In this document: positions 33,615 to 43,130 of the stretch, piece after piece
Position numbering within the stretch: position 1 is the stretch's first letter
Layout of the letters: every line of letters begins with the position of its first letter
DNA from: Alphaproteobacteria bacterium
GTDB taxonomy: Bacteria; Pseudomonadota; Alphaproteobacteria; Ferrovibrionales; Ferrovibrionaceae
NCBI GenBank assembly: GCA_018336035.1
Contig: JAGXRD010000148.1
Span: 1-48,496, forward strand
Reading direction: 5' to 3'
DNA: 48,496 nt
Position numbers and translations under genes: made by a program
Notes under the pieces: model-generated
What the model saw: only the letters and a program-made list of their open reading frames with translations
Told to the model about the DNA's origin: nothing
Databases searched by the model: none

Positions 33615-34124
33615 ATGCAGAGCCATCACACCCCGCCCGCCTTCACGCATCCGCGCAGCCTGCTGGCGCTGGCGCTGTCTTTCGCCGCCAGCTTCGGCAT
33701 CGCAGCAGCCGGCGCCGCCCTCACCGCCGGTCCGGTGAAAAGCTGGTATCCGATGCTGGCCAAACCGGCGCTGACGCCGCCCGACATCGCCTTTCCCATC
33801 GTCTGGAACATCCTGTTCGCGCTGATGGCGGTGGCCGCCTGGCGGGTCTGGCGCGCCGCCGGGCTGGACCGCGCCCGCACCGCGCTGGGGCTGTTTGGCG
33901 TCCAGCTGGTGCTGAATCTCGGCTGGTCCTGGCTGTTCTTCGGCCAGCAGAGGATCGGCGCGGCGGTGATCGAGATCGGCGTGCTGTGGCTGGCGATTGC
34001 CGCCTGCATGGCGGCATTTGCGCGGCATGACCGGATCGCGGCCTGGCTGCTGCTGCCCTATCTGCTCTGGGTCAGCTTCGCCGCCTATCTCACCTTCGCG
34101 ATCTGGCAGCTCAACCCCGCCTAA
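33615..34124 (+). CDS. tspO: TspO/MBR-family membrane protein
   Basis: A five-helix membrane protein that binds porphyrins and related ligands; bacterial TspO proteins modulate tetrapyrrole and oxygen-related regulation. The 169 residues show the family signatures WYPMLAKPALTPPDIAFPIV WNILFALM (the W-Y-x(2)-L-x-KP-x-x-TPP loop and first helices), LNLGWSWLFFGQQRIG and PYLLWVSFAAYLTFAIWQLN at the end. It is the first gene of the chromosome side after the attachment site, so the ancestral order was tRNA-Gly then tspO. The stop is 41 bp from the hrcA start. Confidence 0.93.
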   Translation: MQSHHTPPAFTHPRSLLALALSFAASFGIAAAGAALTAGPVKSWYPMLAKPALTPPDIAFPIVWNILFALMAVAAWRVWRAAGLDRARTALGLFGVQLVLNLGWSWLFFGQQRIGAAVIEIGVLWLAIAACMAAFARHDRIAAWLLLPYLLWVSFAAYLTFAIWQLNPA

Positions 34125-34165
34125 TTGCATTGACGGGGCCCGGTCGGTTTCTTAAGTCTGAAGCC

Positions 34166-35206
34166 ATGATCCAGGAAATGAGCCAGCGCAGCCGCGACAT
34201 CCTGCGGCTTGTGGTCGAGACCTATATGACGACCGGCGAACCGGTCGGCTCGCGCTTCATCTCCAAGAAGCTGGAACACCGGCTGTCACCCGCCAGCATC
34301 CGCAACACCATGGCCGATCTGGAAGAGGCCGGGCTGCTCTATGCGCCGCATACCTCGGCCGGCCGGCTGCCGACAGAGACAGGCCTGCGGCTGTTCGTCG
34401 ACGGGTTGCTGCAGGTCGGCGACCTGACGCAGGACGAGCGCAGTTCCATCGAGGGGCGTTGCGCCGCCTCGGGGCGCGGCTTCCAGGATGTGCTGAAGGA
34501 AGCCACCGGCGTGCTGTCGGGCCTGTCGGGCCATGCCGGGCTGGTGGTGGCGCCGAAGGAAGATGCGCCGCTGCGCCATGTCGAATTCGTGCCGCTGTCG
34601 CCGGGCAAGGCGCTGGTGGTGATGGTGAGCGAGGCCGGCCAGGTCGAGAACCGCATGATGGACCTGCCCGTGGGCCTGACGCAGCAGGCGCTGGCCGAGG
34701 CTGGCGAATTCCTGTCGCAGCGCCTGAAGGGCCGCACCATGGCGGTGGCGCGCAACGAGATCCTGCATGAGTTGCAGCAGCGCAAGGCCGAGCTGGATGC
34801 GCTGGCCGCCCGCGTGGTGGAAGCCGGGCTGGCGGTGTGGGGCGGCGCCGAAGCGGATCGCGGCGGCACGCTGATCGTGCGCGGCAGCGCCAACCTGCTG
34901 GATGACGTGGCGGCGATGGCCGACCTGGAACGCATCCGCAATCTGATGGAAGAGCTGGAGAATTCCGAGGAGATGCTGCGCCTGATCGACCTGACCCAGG
35001 GCGGCGAAGGCGTGCGCATTTTCATCGGTTCGGAAAACACCCTGTTCCGCCGCGCCGGCTGTTCGCTGATCGTGGCGCCTTTGCAGAACCAGCAGCAGCG
35101 TATCGTCGGCGCCATCGGCGTGATCGGGCCGACCCGCATGAATTATGCCCGTGTCGTGCCGATGGTGGACTTCACCGCCCAGGTGGTCGGCCGCCTCATC
35201 GGTTAG
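34166..35206 (+). CDS. hrcA: Heat-inducible transcription repressor HrcA
   Basis: Repressor of heat-shock operons that binds the CIRCE inverted repeat with help from GroEL. It is 346 residues from the ATG at 34166; an upstream TTG extension is unlikely. The N-terminal winged helix is SRDILRLVVETYMTTGEPVG SRFISKK and SPASIRNTMADLEEAGLLYA, followed by PHTSAGRLPTETGLRLFVD. The C-terminus has VGAIGVIGPTRMNYARVVPM VDF, the HrcA end motif. It stands directly before grpE. I found no CIRCE element upstream of hrcA, grpE or dnaK; in alphaproteobacteria the site usually sits before groESL. Confidence 0.96.
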   Translation: MIQEMSQRSRDILRLVVETYMTTGEPVGSRFISKKLEHRLSPASIRNTMADLEEAGLLYAPHTSAGRLPTETGLRLFVDGLLQVGDLTQDERSSIEGRCAASGRGFQDVLKEATGVLSGLSGHAGLVVAPKEDAPLRHVEFVPLSPGKALVVMVSEAGQVENRMMDLPVGLTQQALAEAGEFLSQRLKGRTMAVARNEILHELQQRKAELDALAARVVEAGLAVWGGAEADRGGTLIVRGSANLLDDVAAMADLERIRNLMEELENSEEMLRLIDLTQGGEGVRIFIGSENTLFRRAGCSLIVAPLQNQQQRIVGAIGVIGPTRMNYARVVPMVDFTAQVVGRLIG

Positions 35207-35298
35207 CTTTTGGGGCGAATTTCCGGGGAACTTAACGCCTCCCCCTTTCATTTCCGTGCCACCGTCCGTATATGCAGGGCCTTGTGTGAGAGACCCCG

Positions 35299-35946
35299 AT
35301 GAGCCAGAACGACCGTATCGAACCGACCCTGAATACCGGCCCAGGTCAGACGAGTGGCCAGCATCCGGCGCAGCCGCAGCAGCCCCCCGCCCCCGCCCCG
35401 GAGGCACCGCAGCTGGACACGCAGCCCGCCGTTGACGCGCTGGCGAAGGCCCAGGCCGAGATCGCCGAGCTGAAGGATCGCCTGCTGCGCACCGCAGCCG
35501 AGAGCGAGAACCTGCGCAAGCGCATGGAGCGCGAGAAGGAAGACGCGCTGAAATACGGCGCCGCGAAATTCTCGAAAGACATTCTCACCGTCGCCGACAA
35601 CCTGCGCCGCGCGATTGAAAACGTGCCGAAGGCGGAAGCCGAGGCCAGCGAGCCGGTGCGCAATCTCGTCATCGGCATCGAAGCCACCGAACGCGAGCTG
35701 CTGTCGGTGTTCGAACGCCACGGCATCACGCGCATCGACCCGAAGGGCCAGCGGTTCGATCCGAACCAGCATCAGGCCATGTTCGAGGTGCAGGACCCGA
35801 GCCAGCCGGCCGGTGTCGTCGTGCAGGTGATTGCGGCAGGCTACCTGCAGCATGGCCGCCTGCTGCGCGCCGCCATGGTCGGCGTGTCGAAGGGCGGTCC
35901 GGCGCCGGAAATCCAGCCCGGCCAGTCGATCAACACCAAGGCTTGA
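35299..35946 (+). CDS. grpE: Nucleotide exchange factor GrpE
   Basis: Releases ADP from DnaK in the chaperone cycle. The 215 residues have a Gln/Pro-rich disordered start (about 1-45) and a long helix (AEIAELKDRLLRTAAESENL RKRMEREKEDALKYGAAKFS). The beta-wing domain holds ITRIDPKGQRFDPNQHQAMF and the ending RLLRAAMVGVSKGG. It follows hrcA by 92 bp. An inverted repeat downstream (35979-36016) probably separates it from the kinase gene. Confidence 0.95.
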   Translation: MSQNDRIEPTLNTGPGQTSGQHPAQPQQPPAPAPEAPQLDTQPAVDALAKAQAEIAELKDRLLRTAAESENLRKRMEREKEDALKYGAAKFSKDILTVADNLRRAIENVPKAEAEASEPVRNLVIGIEATERELLSVFERHGITRIDPKGQRFDPNQHQAMFEVQDPSQPAGVVVQVIAAGYLQHGRLLRAAMVGVSKGGPAPEIQPGQSINTKA

Positions 35947-35978
35947 TTCGGGCGGCGCGAGTTCGCCGCTAAATCTGC

Positions 35979-36016
35979 GCGAATTGTCGTGGGCGTCACT
36001 CGCCTCGACAATTCGC
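35979..36016. terminator. Inverted repeat after grpE
   Basis: GCGAATTGTCG and CGACAATTCGC form an 11-bp perfect stem around a 16-base loop, 32 bp after the grpE stop. A loose T/A-rich stretch (TTTGTCAAAAAA) lies 20 bp further on. It may be a terminator or a protein-binding site. A GTG at 35989 lies inside the stem, which argues against that GTG as the kinase start. Confidence 0.5.
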
Positions 36017-36102
36017 AGCATTCATCCGGCTTTGTCAAAAAACCGCAATCTGCTTCACCGATAGTCGCCCCGCAAATAAAGGCCGGGGACCGACCGTTGG
36101 AC

Positions 36103-37311
36103 ATGATGACTTCCGAGGCGCTCGAGACGATCGGCACCGTCGCCGTAGCCCTGCCGCCGGTCCATAGCAGCCTGCGCTGCGAGGAAGTCGATCTGCGCTT
36201 CCAGGCCGATCCCGATCTCGCCGCGCTGGCCGTGGTGCAGGATGCCCGCCCCGTCGGCCTGATCAACCGCTACGACCTGATCACGCATCTTTCGCGCGAC
36301 TATGGCCGCGCGCTCTATGCCAAGAAGCCGGTCTCGGCCCTGATGGACCGCGCGCCGCTGATCGTCGATGCCAGTATCAGCGTCGACCGGCTGGAAAGCC
36401 TGATCGCCGACGAACATCAGAGCGCCTTGCTGCGCGGCTTCATCGTCACCCGCAACGGCCGCTATTACGGCGTCGGCACGGCCTTGTCGCTGCTGCAGCT
36501 CGGCATGGCGCGCAGCGAGCGGCGCAACCGCGCACTCGACCGCGCCCGCCAGCAGGCCGAGGAAGCCTCTTTGAGCAAGACGCGCTTCCTGGCCAATATG
36601 AGCCACGAATTGCGCACGCCGCTGAATGCCATCATCGGTTTCGCCGAGGTGATCCAGAAGCAGCTGATGGGCCCGCTCGGCAATGCGCGCTATGCCGAAT
36701 ATGTCGAAGACATTCTCTCCAGCGGCCAGCACCTGCTCAGCCTGATCAACAACATCCTCGACATGTCGAAGATCGAGAGCGGCAGCTGGCGCATTCAGCC
36801 GGAAATGACCGATCCGGTCGAGATCATGGAAGCCAGCCTGCGCACCTTCCGCGAACGCGCCGAAGGGCGTGGCGTGTTCATGACCATGGCGGTGGATGCG
36901 CGGCTGTTCGAAGGCTTTGTCGACCGCCAGGCTTTGCGCCAGATCCTGCTCAACCTGATTTCCAATGCCGTGAAATTCACGCCGGCCGGCGGCCGCATCG
37001 AAGTGGGTGCCACGCCTTTGCAGGACGGCGCCTTCGCCATCTGGGTAAGCGACAGCGGCATCGGTATCGCGCCGGAGAATATCCCGGTGGTGATGGCGCC
37101 CTTCGGCCAGGTGGAAAACGACCTGACGCGGCAATATGAAGGCACCGGCTTAGGATTGCCGCTGGTGAAATCGCTGGTCGAGATGCATGGCGGGCGTTTT
37201 GAGCTTCAGTCCACGCTGGGCGAAGGCACCACCATTCGCGCGGAATTCCCGCCGCCGCCGTCCGCGCGCGCGGCGCTGGCCGCTACGTCACCCGCCGCAG
37301 CGTCAGATTGA
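36103..37311 (+). CDS. Sensor histidine kinase with N-terminal CBS-like domain
   Basis: A cytoplasmic histidine kinase of about 402 residues. Residues about 20-135 resemble a CBS pair (LAALAVVQDARPVGLINRYD LITHL; later QSALLRGFIVTRNGRYYGVG). A short coil follows, then the HisKA box FLANMSHELRTPLNAIIGFA with phospho-acceptor H168. The HATPase motifs are QILLNLISNAVKFTPAGGRI (N), VSDSGIGIAPENIP (G1), and GTGLGLPLVKSLVEMHGGRF (G2). No membrane helix is evident. The ATG at 36103 is preferred to the GTG at 35989. No response regulator is adjacent, so it is an orphan. Its 3' end overlaps the convergent alkB gene by 29 bp. Confidence 0.9.
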   Translation: MMTSEALETIGTVAVALPPVHSSLRCEEVDLRFQADPDLAALAVVQDARPVGLINRYDLITHLSRDYGRALYAKKPVSALMDRAPLIVDASISVDRLESLIADEHQSALLRGFIVTRNGRYYGVGTALSLLQLGMARSERRNRALDRARQQAEEASLSKTRFLANMSHELRTPLNAIIGFAEVIQKQLMGPLGNARYAEYVEDILSSGQHLLSLINNILDMSKIESGSWRIQPEMTDPVEIMEASLRTFRERAEGRGVFMTMAVDARLFEGFVDRQALRQILLNLISNAVKFTPAGGRIEVGATPLQDGAFAIWVSDSGIGIAPENIPVVMAPFGQVENDLTRQYEGTGLGLPLVKSLVEMHGGRFELQSTLGEGTTIRAEFPPPPSARAALAATSPAAASD

Positions 37312-37903
37312 TCCGCCCGCCGCCGGGCACCAGACGGCTGGTGCCGGCAATCACGCGGTCAATGCCGTGAAAGGCCAGCCGCGCCTCACCGCCCAGCACC
37401 AGCACATCGCCCGACGACAGTCTGAACGACCGCGTCGGTGCTTTCCGGCTTGTGCCGCCGAGCCGGAACATCGCCTCGTCGCCCAGCGAGATCGACACGA
37501 CGGGGGCGGAAAAATCCGCCTCGTCGCGATCCTGGTGCAGGCCCATCTTCGCCGTGTCGCGATAGTGGTTGATCAGGCAGGCTTCCGGTGCGGGCGCATC
37601 GGGAACCACAGCGCGCCATACATCAAGTGCAACCGGCGGAATCGCCGGCCAGGGCTGAGCTGTTTCAGGATGCTGCGCGATATAGCGATAGCCGCCGTCC
37701 TGATCCGTGTACCAGCCGAGCGCGCCGGCATTGCTCATCGCCACGCTCATGGGCTGGCCGCTTTTCGGCATCGTCGCGTGATAGACCGGCGCCTGTTCCA
37801 GCACCGCCTGCACCTGCTGCATCAGTTCCCTTTGCTGTGCGGCATCGAGAAAGCCGGGCAGCAGGCGGAAACCGGGCAGCGGTGCAAACTCTGCGCCCGG
37901 CAT
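37283..37903 (-). CDS. alkB: DNA repair dioxygenase AlkB
   Basis: An Fe(II)/2-oxoglutarate dioxygenase that removes methyl groups from 1-methyladenine and 3-methylcytosine. It is 206 residues from the ATG that overlaps the rarD stop (TGATG). Iron ligands are H123 and D125 (MGLHQDRDEADFSAPVVSIS LGD) and H179 (FHGIDRV). The 2-oxoglutarate arginine region is R197-x-N-L-T-L-R203 (GGRINLTLRR). The SNAGALGWYTDQDGGYRY nucleotide-recognition lid is present. All catalytic residues are intact. Confidence 0.93.
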   Translation of the reverse strand: MPGAEFAPLPGFRLLPGFLDAAQQRELMQQVQAVLEQAPVYHATMPKSGQPMSVAMSNAGALGWYTDQDGGYRYIAQHPETAQPWPAIPPVALDVWRAVVPDAPAPEACLINHYRDTAKMGLHQDRDEADFSAPVVSISLGDEAMFRLGGTSRKAPTRSFRLSSGDVLVLGGEARLAFHGIDRVIAGTSRLVPGGGRINLTLRRVT

Positions 37904-38859
37904 CACATCGCCTTGCGTGCCGTCTGCCAGGAATTCCAGCTGTAGACGATCAGCGCGCCCCAGATGCAGGCAAAGGCCACCGCATGCGCGCCGGTGAAAG
38001 TCTCGTTCCACAGCAGCACGGCGAGCAGGAACTGCAGCGTCGGCGAGAGATACTGCAGCAGGCTCATGGTGGCGACGCGCAGACGGCGCCAGCCGGCCGC
38101 GAACAGCACCAGCGGCGCGGTGGTGACCGGTCCGGCCAGCAGCAGCAGGAGATGCGTCCAGCTATCGGCGGTGCCGAGCGCACCCTCCCCGGTCCAGACC
38201 AGCCAGCCGAGATAGGCCAGCGCAAAGGGCAGCAGCACCATGGTTTCCACGGTGAGGCCGATCAGGCTGTCGACCGGGTTGCGCTTGCGGATCAGGCCAT
38301 AGAAGCCCCAGGTGACGGCAATGATCAGCGACAGCCAGATCGCGGAATCGGCATTGCCGACCAGCACGGCCACGCCTGCTGCCGCCAGGCCGAAGGCACC
38401 CCACTGAACGCGGCTCATCCGCTCTTTCAGCACCAGCCGGCCGAGCAGCACGGCAAACAGCGGGTTGATGTAATAGCCCAGGCTGCAGGCAATCACCTGG
38501 TTGCGGTCGATGGCCCAGACAAAGACCAGCCAGTTGATCAGCATGAACACGGCGCTGCCGGCCAGCGCCTTGCGCAGGCGCGGGGTGCGCAGCACGGCCA
38601 GCCAGTCTTTCCGCTTGCCGATGGCCAGCAGGATGGTCAGGCAGAGCAGGCAGGACCACAGCACCCGGTGGGCGTTCAGTTCCAGCAAAGGGATGCCAGC
38701 GCCACCGGCAGCCTTGAAATAGATCGGGGAAATTCCCCAGAGAAAATAACCCCCTAGGCCAAATCCGATGCCGGCCCATGGCAGCACCCCAGAGCGCGCT
38801 TGGGGAAGCGCGTGTCCGGCCGGGGCGGCAGACTGGCGCGGAATCGTGGAGTCGGTCAT
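37903..38859 (-). CDS. rarD: EamA-family transporter RarD
   Basis: A ten-helix drug/metabolite superfamily permease. The 318 residues have the RarD opening GGYFLWGISPIYFKAAGGAG IPLLELNAHRVLWS. Further blocks are INWLVFVWAIDRNQVIACSL GYYINPLFAVLLG and SLLQYLSPTLQFLLAVLLWN ETFT, which carry the conserved GYYINPL and QYL-PT motifs. The gene is divergent from dnaK. It shares one base with the downstream alkB start, so the two are co-transcribed. Its transported substrate is not established. Confidence 0.93.
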   Translation of the reverse strand: MTDSTIPRQSAAPAGHALPQARSGVLPWAGIGFGLGGYFLWGISPIYFKAAGGAGIPLLELNAHRVLWSCLLCLTILLAIGKRKDWLAVLRTPRLRKALAGSAVFMLINWLVFVWAIDRNQVIACSLGYYINPLFAVLLGRLVLKERMSRVQWGAFGLAAAGVAVLVGNADSAIWLSLIIAVTWGFYGLIRKRNPVDSLIGLTVETMVLLPFALAYLGWLVWTGEGALGTADSWTHLLLLLAGPVTTAPLVLFAAGWRRLRVATMSLLQYLSPTLQFLLAVLLWNETFTGAHAVAFACIWGALIVYSWNSWQTARKAM

Positions 38860-38943
38860 CGTTTCCTCACAGCCGGGGGCGGCCGAACCGGGCCGAGTTC
38901 CCCGATTGCCATGGCTTTTATGGACATTTTTTGCCCCGCACCC

Positions 38944-38972
38944 GTTGCGGGACGGGGGTAGCCCTCTTACAT
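38944..38972 (+). promoter_or_regulatory. Possible heat-shock (RpoH-type) promoter of dnaK
   Basis: GTTGCGG and CTTACAT are separated by 15 bp about 85 bp upstream of dnaK. They resemble, weakly, the alphaproteobacterial sigma-32 pattern (CTTG then CYTAT). Tentative. Confidence 0.25.
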
Positions 38973-39056
38973 ACCCGGCGAAGAGTTGAACCGAAAGGGG
39001 TCCGCCGCCGCGCTTGGATCAAGGCCGCTGCGGATCGCCGGACAAAGGAGTGACAC

Positions 39057-40991
39057 ATGGCCAAAGTCATTGGCATCGACCTGGGTACCACCAATTCCTG
39101 CATCGCCATTATGGATGGCAAGAATCCGAAGGTTGTCGAGAACGCCGAAGGCGCGCGCACCACGCCGTCGATGGTCGCCTTCACCAAGGATGGCGAGCGT
39201 CTGATCGGCCAGCCGGCCAAGCGCCAGGCGGTCACCAACCCGGAAAACACCCTGTTTGCCGTGAAGCGCCTGATCGGTCGCCAGTTCAACGACGATGCGA
39301 CCCGCCGCTTCACCGAGATGGTGCCGTACAAGGTCGTCAAGGGCGACAACGGCGACGCCTGGGTCGGCGTACAGGAAGAGAAATACAGCCCGAGCCAGGT
39401 CTCGGCCTTCATCCTGCAGAAGATGAAGGAAACCGCCGAGAGCTTCCTCGGCGAGAAGGTGACGCAGGCCGTCATCACCGTCCCCGCTTACTTCAACGAC
39501 GCGCAGCGCCAGGCGACCAAGGACGCCGGCCGCATCGCCGGCCTTGAAGTGCTGCGCATCATCAACGAGCCGACCGCTGCGGCGCTCGCCTATGGTCTGG
39601 ACAAGACCAGCGACGGCAAGAAGATCGCGGTTTACGATCTCGGCGGCGGTACCTTCGACGTCTCGATTCTCGAGATCGGCGACGGCGTGTTCGAAGTGCG
39701 CTCCACCAACGGCGACACCTTCCTCGGTGGTGAAGACTTCGACCTTCGCCTGGTCGATTACTTCGCCACTGAGTTCAAGAAGGAACAGGGCATCGACCTG
39801 CGCAGCGACCGTCTGGCGCTGCAGCGCCTGAAGGAAGCCGCTGAAAAGGCCAAGATCGAGCTGTCGTCCTCGACGCAGACCGAAGTGAACCTGCCCTTCA
39901 TCACCGCCGATGCCTCGGGTCCGAAGCATCTGGTGATGAAGCTGACCCGCGCCAAGTTGGAAGCGCTGGTCGACGACCTGATCCAGCGCACCGTCGAGCC
40001 CTGCAAGAAGGCGCTCAAGGATGCCGACCTTTCGGCTGGCGATATCGACGAAGTCGTGCTCGTCGGCGGCATGAGCCGCATGCCGAAGGTGATCGAGACC
40101 GTCAAGCAGCTGTTCGGCCGCGAGCCGCACAAGGGCGTCAACCCGGATGAAGTGGTCGCCATCGGCGCCGCGATCCAGGCCGGCGTGCTGCAGGGCGACG
40201 TCAAGGACGTGCTGCTGCTCGACGTGACTCCGCTGTCGCTGGGCATCGAGACGCTGGGTGGCGTGTTCACCAAGCTGATCGAGCGCAACACCACGATCCC
40301 GACCAAGAAGAGCCAGGTCTTCTCCACCGCTGAAGATAATCAGGGCGCGGTGACGATCCGGGTCTTCCAGGGCGAGCGTGAGATGGCGGCCGACAACAAG
40401 CTGCTGGGCCAGTTCGACCTGGTCGGCATCCCGTCGGCGCCGCGCGGCGTGCCGCAGATCGAGGTGACCTTCGATATCGACGCCAACGGCATCGTGCATG
40501 TCTCGGCGAAGGACAAGGGCACCGGCAAGGAGCAGCAGATCCGCATCCAGGCTTCGGGTGGTCTGTCGGAAGACGACATCAAGAAGATGGTGAAGGATGC
40601 CGAGGAGCATGCCGCCGAAGACAAGAAGCGGCGCGATGCGGTCGAGGCCAAGAACCAGGCCGAAGCCCTGATCCATGCCACCGAGAAGACCATCGCCGAC
40701 CTGGGCGACAAGGCCCCGGCCACTGAAAAGGGCGAAGCCGAAGCGGCGATTGCCGAGCTGAAAAAGGCCATCGAGGCCAATGACGGCGATGCGATCAAGG
40801 CCAAGGCGCAGTCTTTGAGCCAGATCGCCATGAAGCTGGGCGAGGCGCTGTACAAGAACCAGGGCGATGGCACTGGTGCGGACGCGGCTGGCGGCAGCGA
40901 TGCCTCGGCTGGCGGCGAGAGCGCCAAGAAGGATGACGGCGTCGTCGATGCCGAATTCGAAGAAGTGAAAGACGACAAGAAAAAGAAGTAA
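39057..40991 (+). CDS. dnaK: Chaperone DnaK (Hsp70)
   Basis: The ATP-driven Hsp70 chaperone. The 644 residues start [20 protein letters not shown] (phosphate 1 loop). [20 protein letters not shown] is phosphate 2, and [20 protein letters not shown] is the adenosine motif. The substrate-binding domain ([20 protein letters not shown]) and helical lid follow, ending in the [10 protein letters not shown] tail. AAAGGAG precedes the ATG by 6 bases. dnaJ follows after a hairpin. Full length and unbroken. Confidence 0.98.
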   Translation: MAKVIGIDLGTTNSCIAIMDGKNPKVVENAEGARTTPSMVAFTKDGERLIGQPAKRQAVTNPENTLFAVKRLIGRQFNDDATRRFTEMVPYKVVKGDNGDAWVGVQEEKYSPSQVSAFILQKMKETAESFLGEKVTQAVITVPAYFNDAQRQATKDAGRIAGLEVLRIINEPTAAALAYGLDKTSDGKKIAVYDLGGGTFDVSILEIGDGVFEVRSTNGDTFLGGEDFDLRLVDYFATEFKKEQGIDLRSDRLALQRLKEAAEKAKIELSSSTQTEVNLPFITADASGPKHLVMKLTRAKLEALVDDLIQRTVEPCKKALKDADLSAGDIDEVVLVGGMSRMPKVIETVKQLFGREPHKGVNPDEVVAIGAAIQAGVLQGDVKDVLLLDVTPLSLGIETLGGVFTKLIERNTTIPTKKSQVFSTAEDNQGAVTIRVFQGEREMAADNKLLGQFDLVGIPSAPRGVPQIEVTFDIDANGIVHVSAKDKGTGKEQQIRIQASGGLSEDDIKKMVKDAEEHAAEDKKRRDAVEAKNQAEALIHATEKTIADLGDKAPATEKGEAEAAIAELKKAIEANDGDAIKAKAQSLSQIAMKLGEALYKNQGDGTGADAAGGSDASAGGESAKKDDGVVDAEFEEVKDDKKKK

Positions 40992-41001
40992 GCCTGCGGG
41001 C

Positions 41002-41034
41002 TGACCGGGCGCCATCGGAAATCGGTGGCGCCCG
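41002..41034 (+). terminator. Hairpin between dnaK and dnaJ
   Basis: ACCGGGCGCCA / TGGCGCCCGGT is an 11-bp perfect stem, 10 bp after the dnaK stop. It is followed by TCCGCTTTA and not a T-run. It is likely an attenuator or a 3'-end stabiliser that makes dnaK mRNA more abundant than dnaJ mRNA. Confidence 0.55.
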
Positions 41035-41076
41035 GTTCCGCTTTAGGGACTGAGCAGCGGGCGGGATTTTCGCAGC

Positions 41077-42228
41077 ATGGCAACCAAGCGCGATTACTAC
41101 GAAGTTCTTGGCGTGGCCAAGACGGCGACGGCGGAAGAGCTGAAAAAGGCGTTCCGCAAACAGGCCATGCAGCATCACCCGGACCGCAATCCGGGCGACA
41201 AGGATGCCGAACACAAGTTCAAGGAAGTCAACGAAGCTTATGACGTCCTGAAGGATGATCAGAAGCGCGCGGCCTACGACCAGTATGGCCATGCCGCTTT
41301 CGAGGGCGGCATGGGCGGTCGCGGCGCCGGCGGCCAGGGCTTCGACTTCACGTCCTTCTCCGACATCTTCGACGACCTGTTCGGCGAATTCATGGGCGGT
41401 CGCGGCGGCGGCCAGCGCGGCGGAGGCAATCGCGGCTCCGACCTGCGCTACAATCTCGAAATCACCCTGGAAGACTGCTTCAAGGGCAAGACGGCCAAGA
41501 TTCGCGTGCCGACCTCGATCGCCTGCGAAGCCTGCGACGGGTCCGGCGCCGAGGCCGGTGCGCAGCCGATTGCCTGCCCGACCTGCAAAGGCGCCGGCAA
41601 GGTGCGCGCGCAGCAGGGCTTCTTCACCATCGAACGCGCCTGCCCCACCTGCGGCGGCGCCGGCCGTGTGATCGAAAAGCCCTGCAAGGTCTGCGGCGGT
41701 GCCGGTCGCACGCATAAGGAAAAGACGCTCAGCGTGGATATCCCGCCTGGCGTGGATGAAGGCAACCGCATCCGCCTCGCCGGCGAAGGCGAAGCCGGCC
41801 TGCGCGGCGGCGCGCCGGGCGATCTCTATGTCTTCCTGAGCGTGAAGCCGCACCGGCTGTTCCGCCGCGAGGGCCAGCATCTGCATTGCCGCGTACCGGT
41901 CTCGATGACCACGGCGGCACTTGGCGGTGCTGTGGAAGTGCCGACGCTGGATGGCGGCCAGGCGCGCATCACGCTGCCCGAGGGCACGCAGACTGGCAAG
42001 CAATTCCGCCTGCGCGGCAAGGGTATGCCGTCGCTGCAGCAGTCCGGCTTCGGTACCGGCAATGGCGATCTCTATATCCAGGTGATGGTGGAAACGCCGG
42101 TGAAGCTCTCCAAGAAGCAGCGCGAGCTGCTGGAGGAATTCGCCAAGCTGGATGGCGAGGAAAGCAGCCCGGAAAGCACCGGCTTCTTCGACAAGGTGAA
42201 GGAAATGCTCGGCGGCAAAGCCGAGTAA
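41077..42228 (+). CDS. dnaJ: Co-chaperone DnaJ (Hsp40)
   Basis: Stimulates DnaK ATPase and delivers substrates. The 383 residues contain the J-domain ([23 protein letters not shown] at 34-36), a G/F region (about 75-120, rich in GGRGAGG), four zinc-finger repeats ([32 protein letters not shown]) and the C-terminal substrate domains. All eight zinc cysteines are present, so it is a type I DnaJ. Confidence 0.98.
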   Translation: MATKRDYYEVLGVAKTATAEELKKAFRKQAMQHHPDRNPGDKDAEHKFKEVNEAYDVLKDDQKRAAYDQYGHAAFEGGMGGRGAGGQGFDFTSFSDIFDDLFGEFMGGRGGGQRGGGNRGSDLRYNLEITLEDCFKGKTAKIRVPTSIACEACDGSGAEAGAQPIACPTCKGAGKVRAQQGFFTIERACPTCGGAGRVIEKPCKVCGGAGRTHKEKTLSVDIPPGVDEGNRIRLAGEGEAGLRGGAPGDLYVFLSVKPHRLFRREGQHLHCRVPVSMTTAALGGAVEVPTLDGGQARITLPEGTQTGKQFRLRGKGMPSLQQSGFGTGNGDLYIQVMVETPVKLSKKQRELLEEFAKLDGEESSPESTGFFDKVKEMLGGKAE

Positions 42229-42313
42229 CAGCCTCCCTCTTCCCGGCCTTTCCGCCCTCCTTGCGCCTCTGCTAGACTGACTGTCTGTTTTCGTCAGTCC
42301 TACGGGGAACCTC

Positions 42314-43129
42314 ATGTCCGCAGTCCGCATCGGCATCGTCGGCGTCGCCGGCCGCATGGGCCAGGCCATCACGCGCGAAATCGCCGCCAGCAAGGGCGCA
42401 GCCGTGCTGGCGGGTGGCATCGAGCAGCCAGGCAATCCCGCTCTGGGCCAGGATCCGGGCGTTCTAGCTGGCGTCGGCCCGACCGGCGTGGCCATCACCG
42501 AGGATGCTGCAGCCCTGTTCGGCAATGTCGATGTGGTGATCGACTTCTCACCGCCCTCCGCCGTCGAGCGCCACGCCACTTTGGCCGCGCAGGGCAAGAC
42601 GGGCTACGTCGTCGGCACGACGGGTCTGGAAGCGGCGCAGTTCGAGGCGCTGAGCAAGGCCTCGCATCACTGCGCGGTGGTGCAGAGCTACAATATGAGT
42701 CTCGGTGTCAACATCCTCGCCGGCCTGACCCGCCAGGTCGCAGCCTCGCTGGGCGAAGACTGGGATATCGAGATCGTTGAGATGCATCACCGCATGAAGG
42801 TGGATGCACCCTCCGGCACGGCGATCCTGTTCGGCGAGATGGCGGCATTGGGCCGCGGCCAGCCGCTGGAGAAAATTTCCGACCGTGGCCGCGACGGCAT
42901 CACGGGTGCGCGCAAGCGCGGCGATATCGGCTTCGCGGCTTTGCGTGGCGGCAACGTGGCCGGCGAGCATACCGTCATTTTCGCCGCCGATAACGAACGC
43001 ATCGAACTGACGCATAAGGCCACGGATCGTAGCATCTTCGCGCGCGGCGCGGTGCGGGCGGCGATCTGGACCAAGGGCAAGCTGCCCGGCCTCTATCGCA
43101 TGGCCGACGTGCTCGGCCTCAATAATTAA
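42314..43129 (+). CDS. dapB: 4-hydroxy-tetrahydrodipicolinate reductase DapB
   Basis: The NAD(P)H-dependent step of the lysine/diaminopimelate pathway. The 271 residues begin with the dinucleotide motif RIGIVGVAGRMGQAI. GTTGLEAAQFEAL and the catalytic block IVEMHHRMKVDAPSGTA (His pair and Lys) follow, then RKRGDIGFAALRGGNVAGEH. It sits 85 bp after dnaJ; dnaJ-dapB is a known neighbour pair in alphaproteobacteria. Confidence 0.97.
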   Translation: MSAVRIGIVGVAGRMGQAITREIAASKGAAVLAGGIEQPGNPALGQDPGVLAGVGPTGVAITEDAAALFGNVDVVIDFSPPSAVERHATLAAQGKTGYVVGTTGLEAAQFEALSKASHHCAVVQSYNMSLGVNILAGLTRQVAASLGEDWDIEIVEMHHRMKVDAPSGTAILFGEMAALGRGQPLEKISDRGRDGITGARKRGDIGFAALRGGNVAGEHTVIFAADNERIELTHKATDRSIFARGAVRAAIWTKGKLPGLYRMADVLGLNN

Positions 43130-43130
43130 A

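Noticed and set aside
34125..39056. CIRCE element upstream of hrcA, grpE or dnaK
   Set aside because: I looked for TTAGCACTC with a 9-bp gap to GAGTGCTAA and found no acceptable match.
38967..41015. Minus-strand open frame of 682 codons opposite dnaK
   Set aside because: Antisense shadow of a highly conserved gene with strong codon bias; no independent evidence for a protein.
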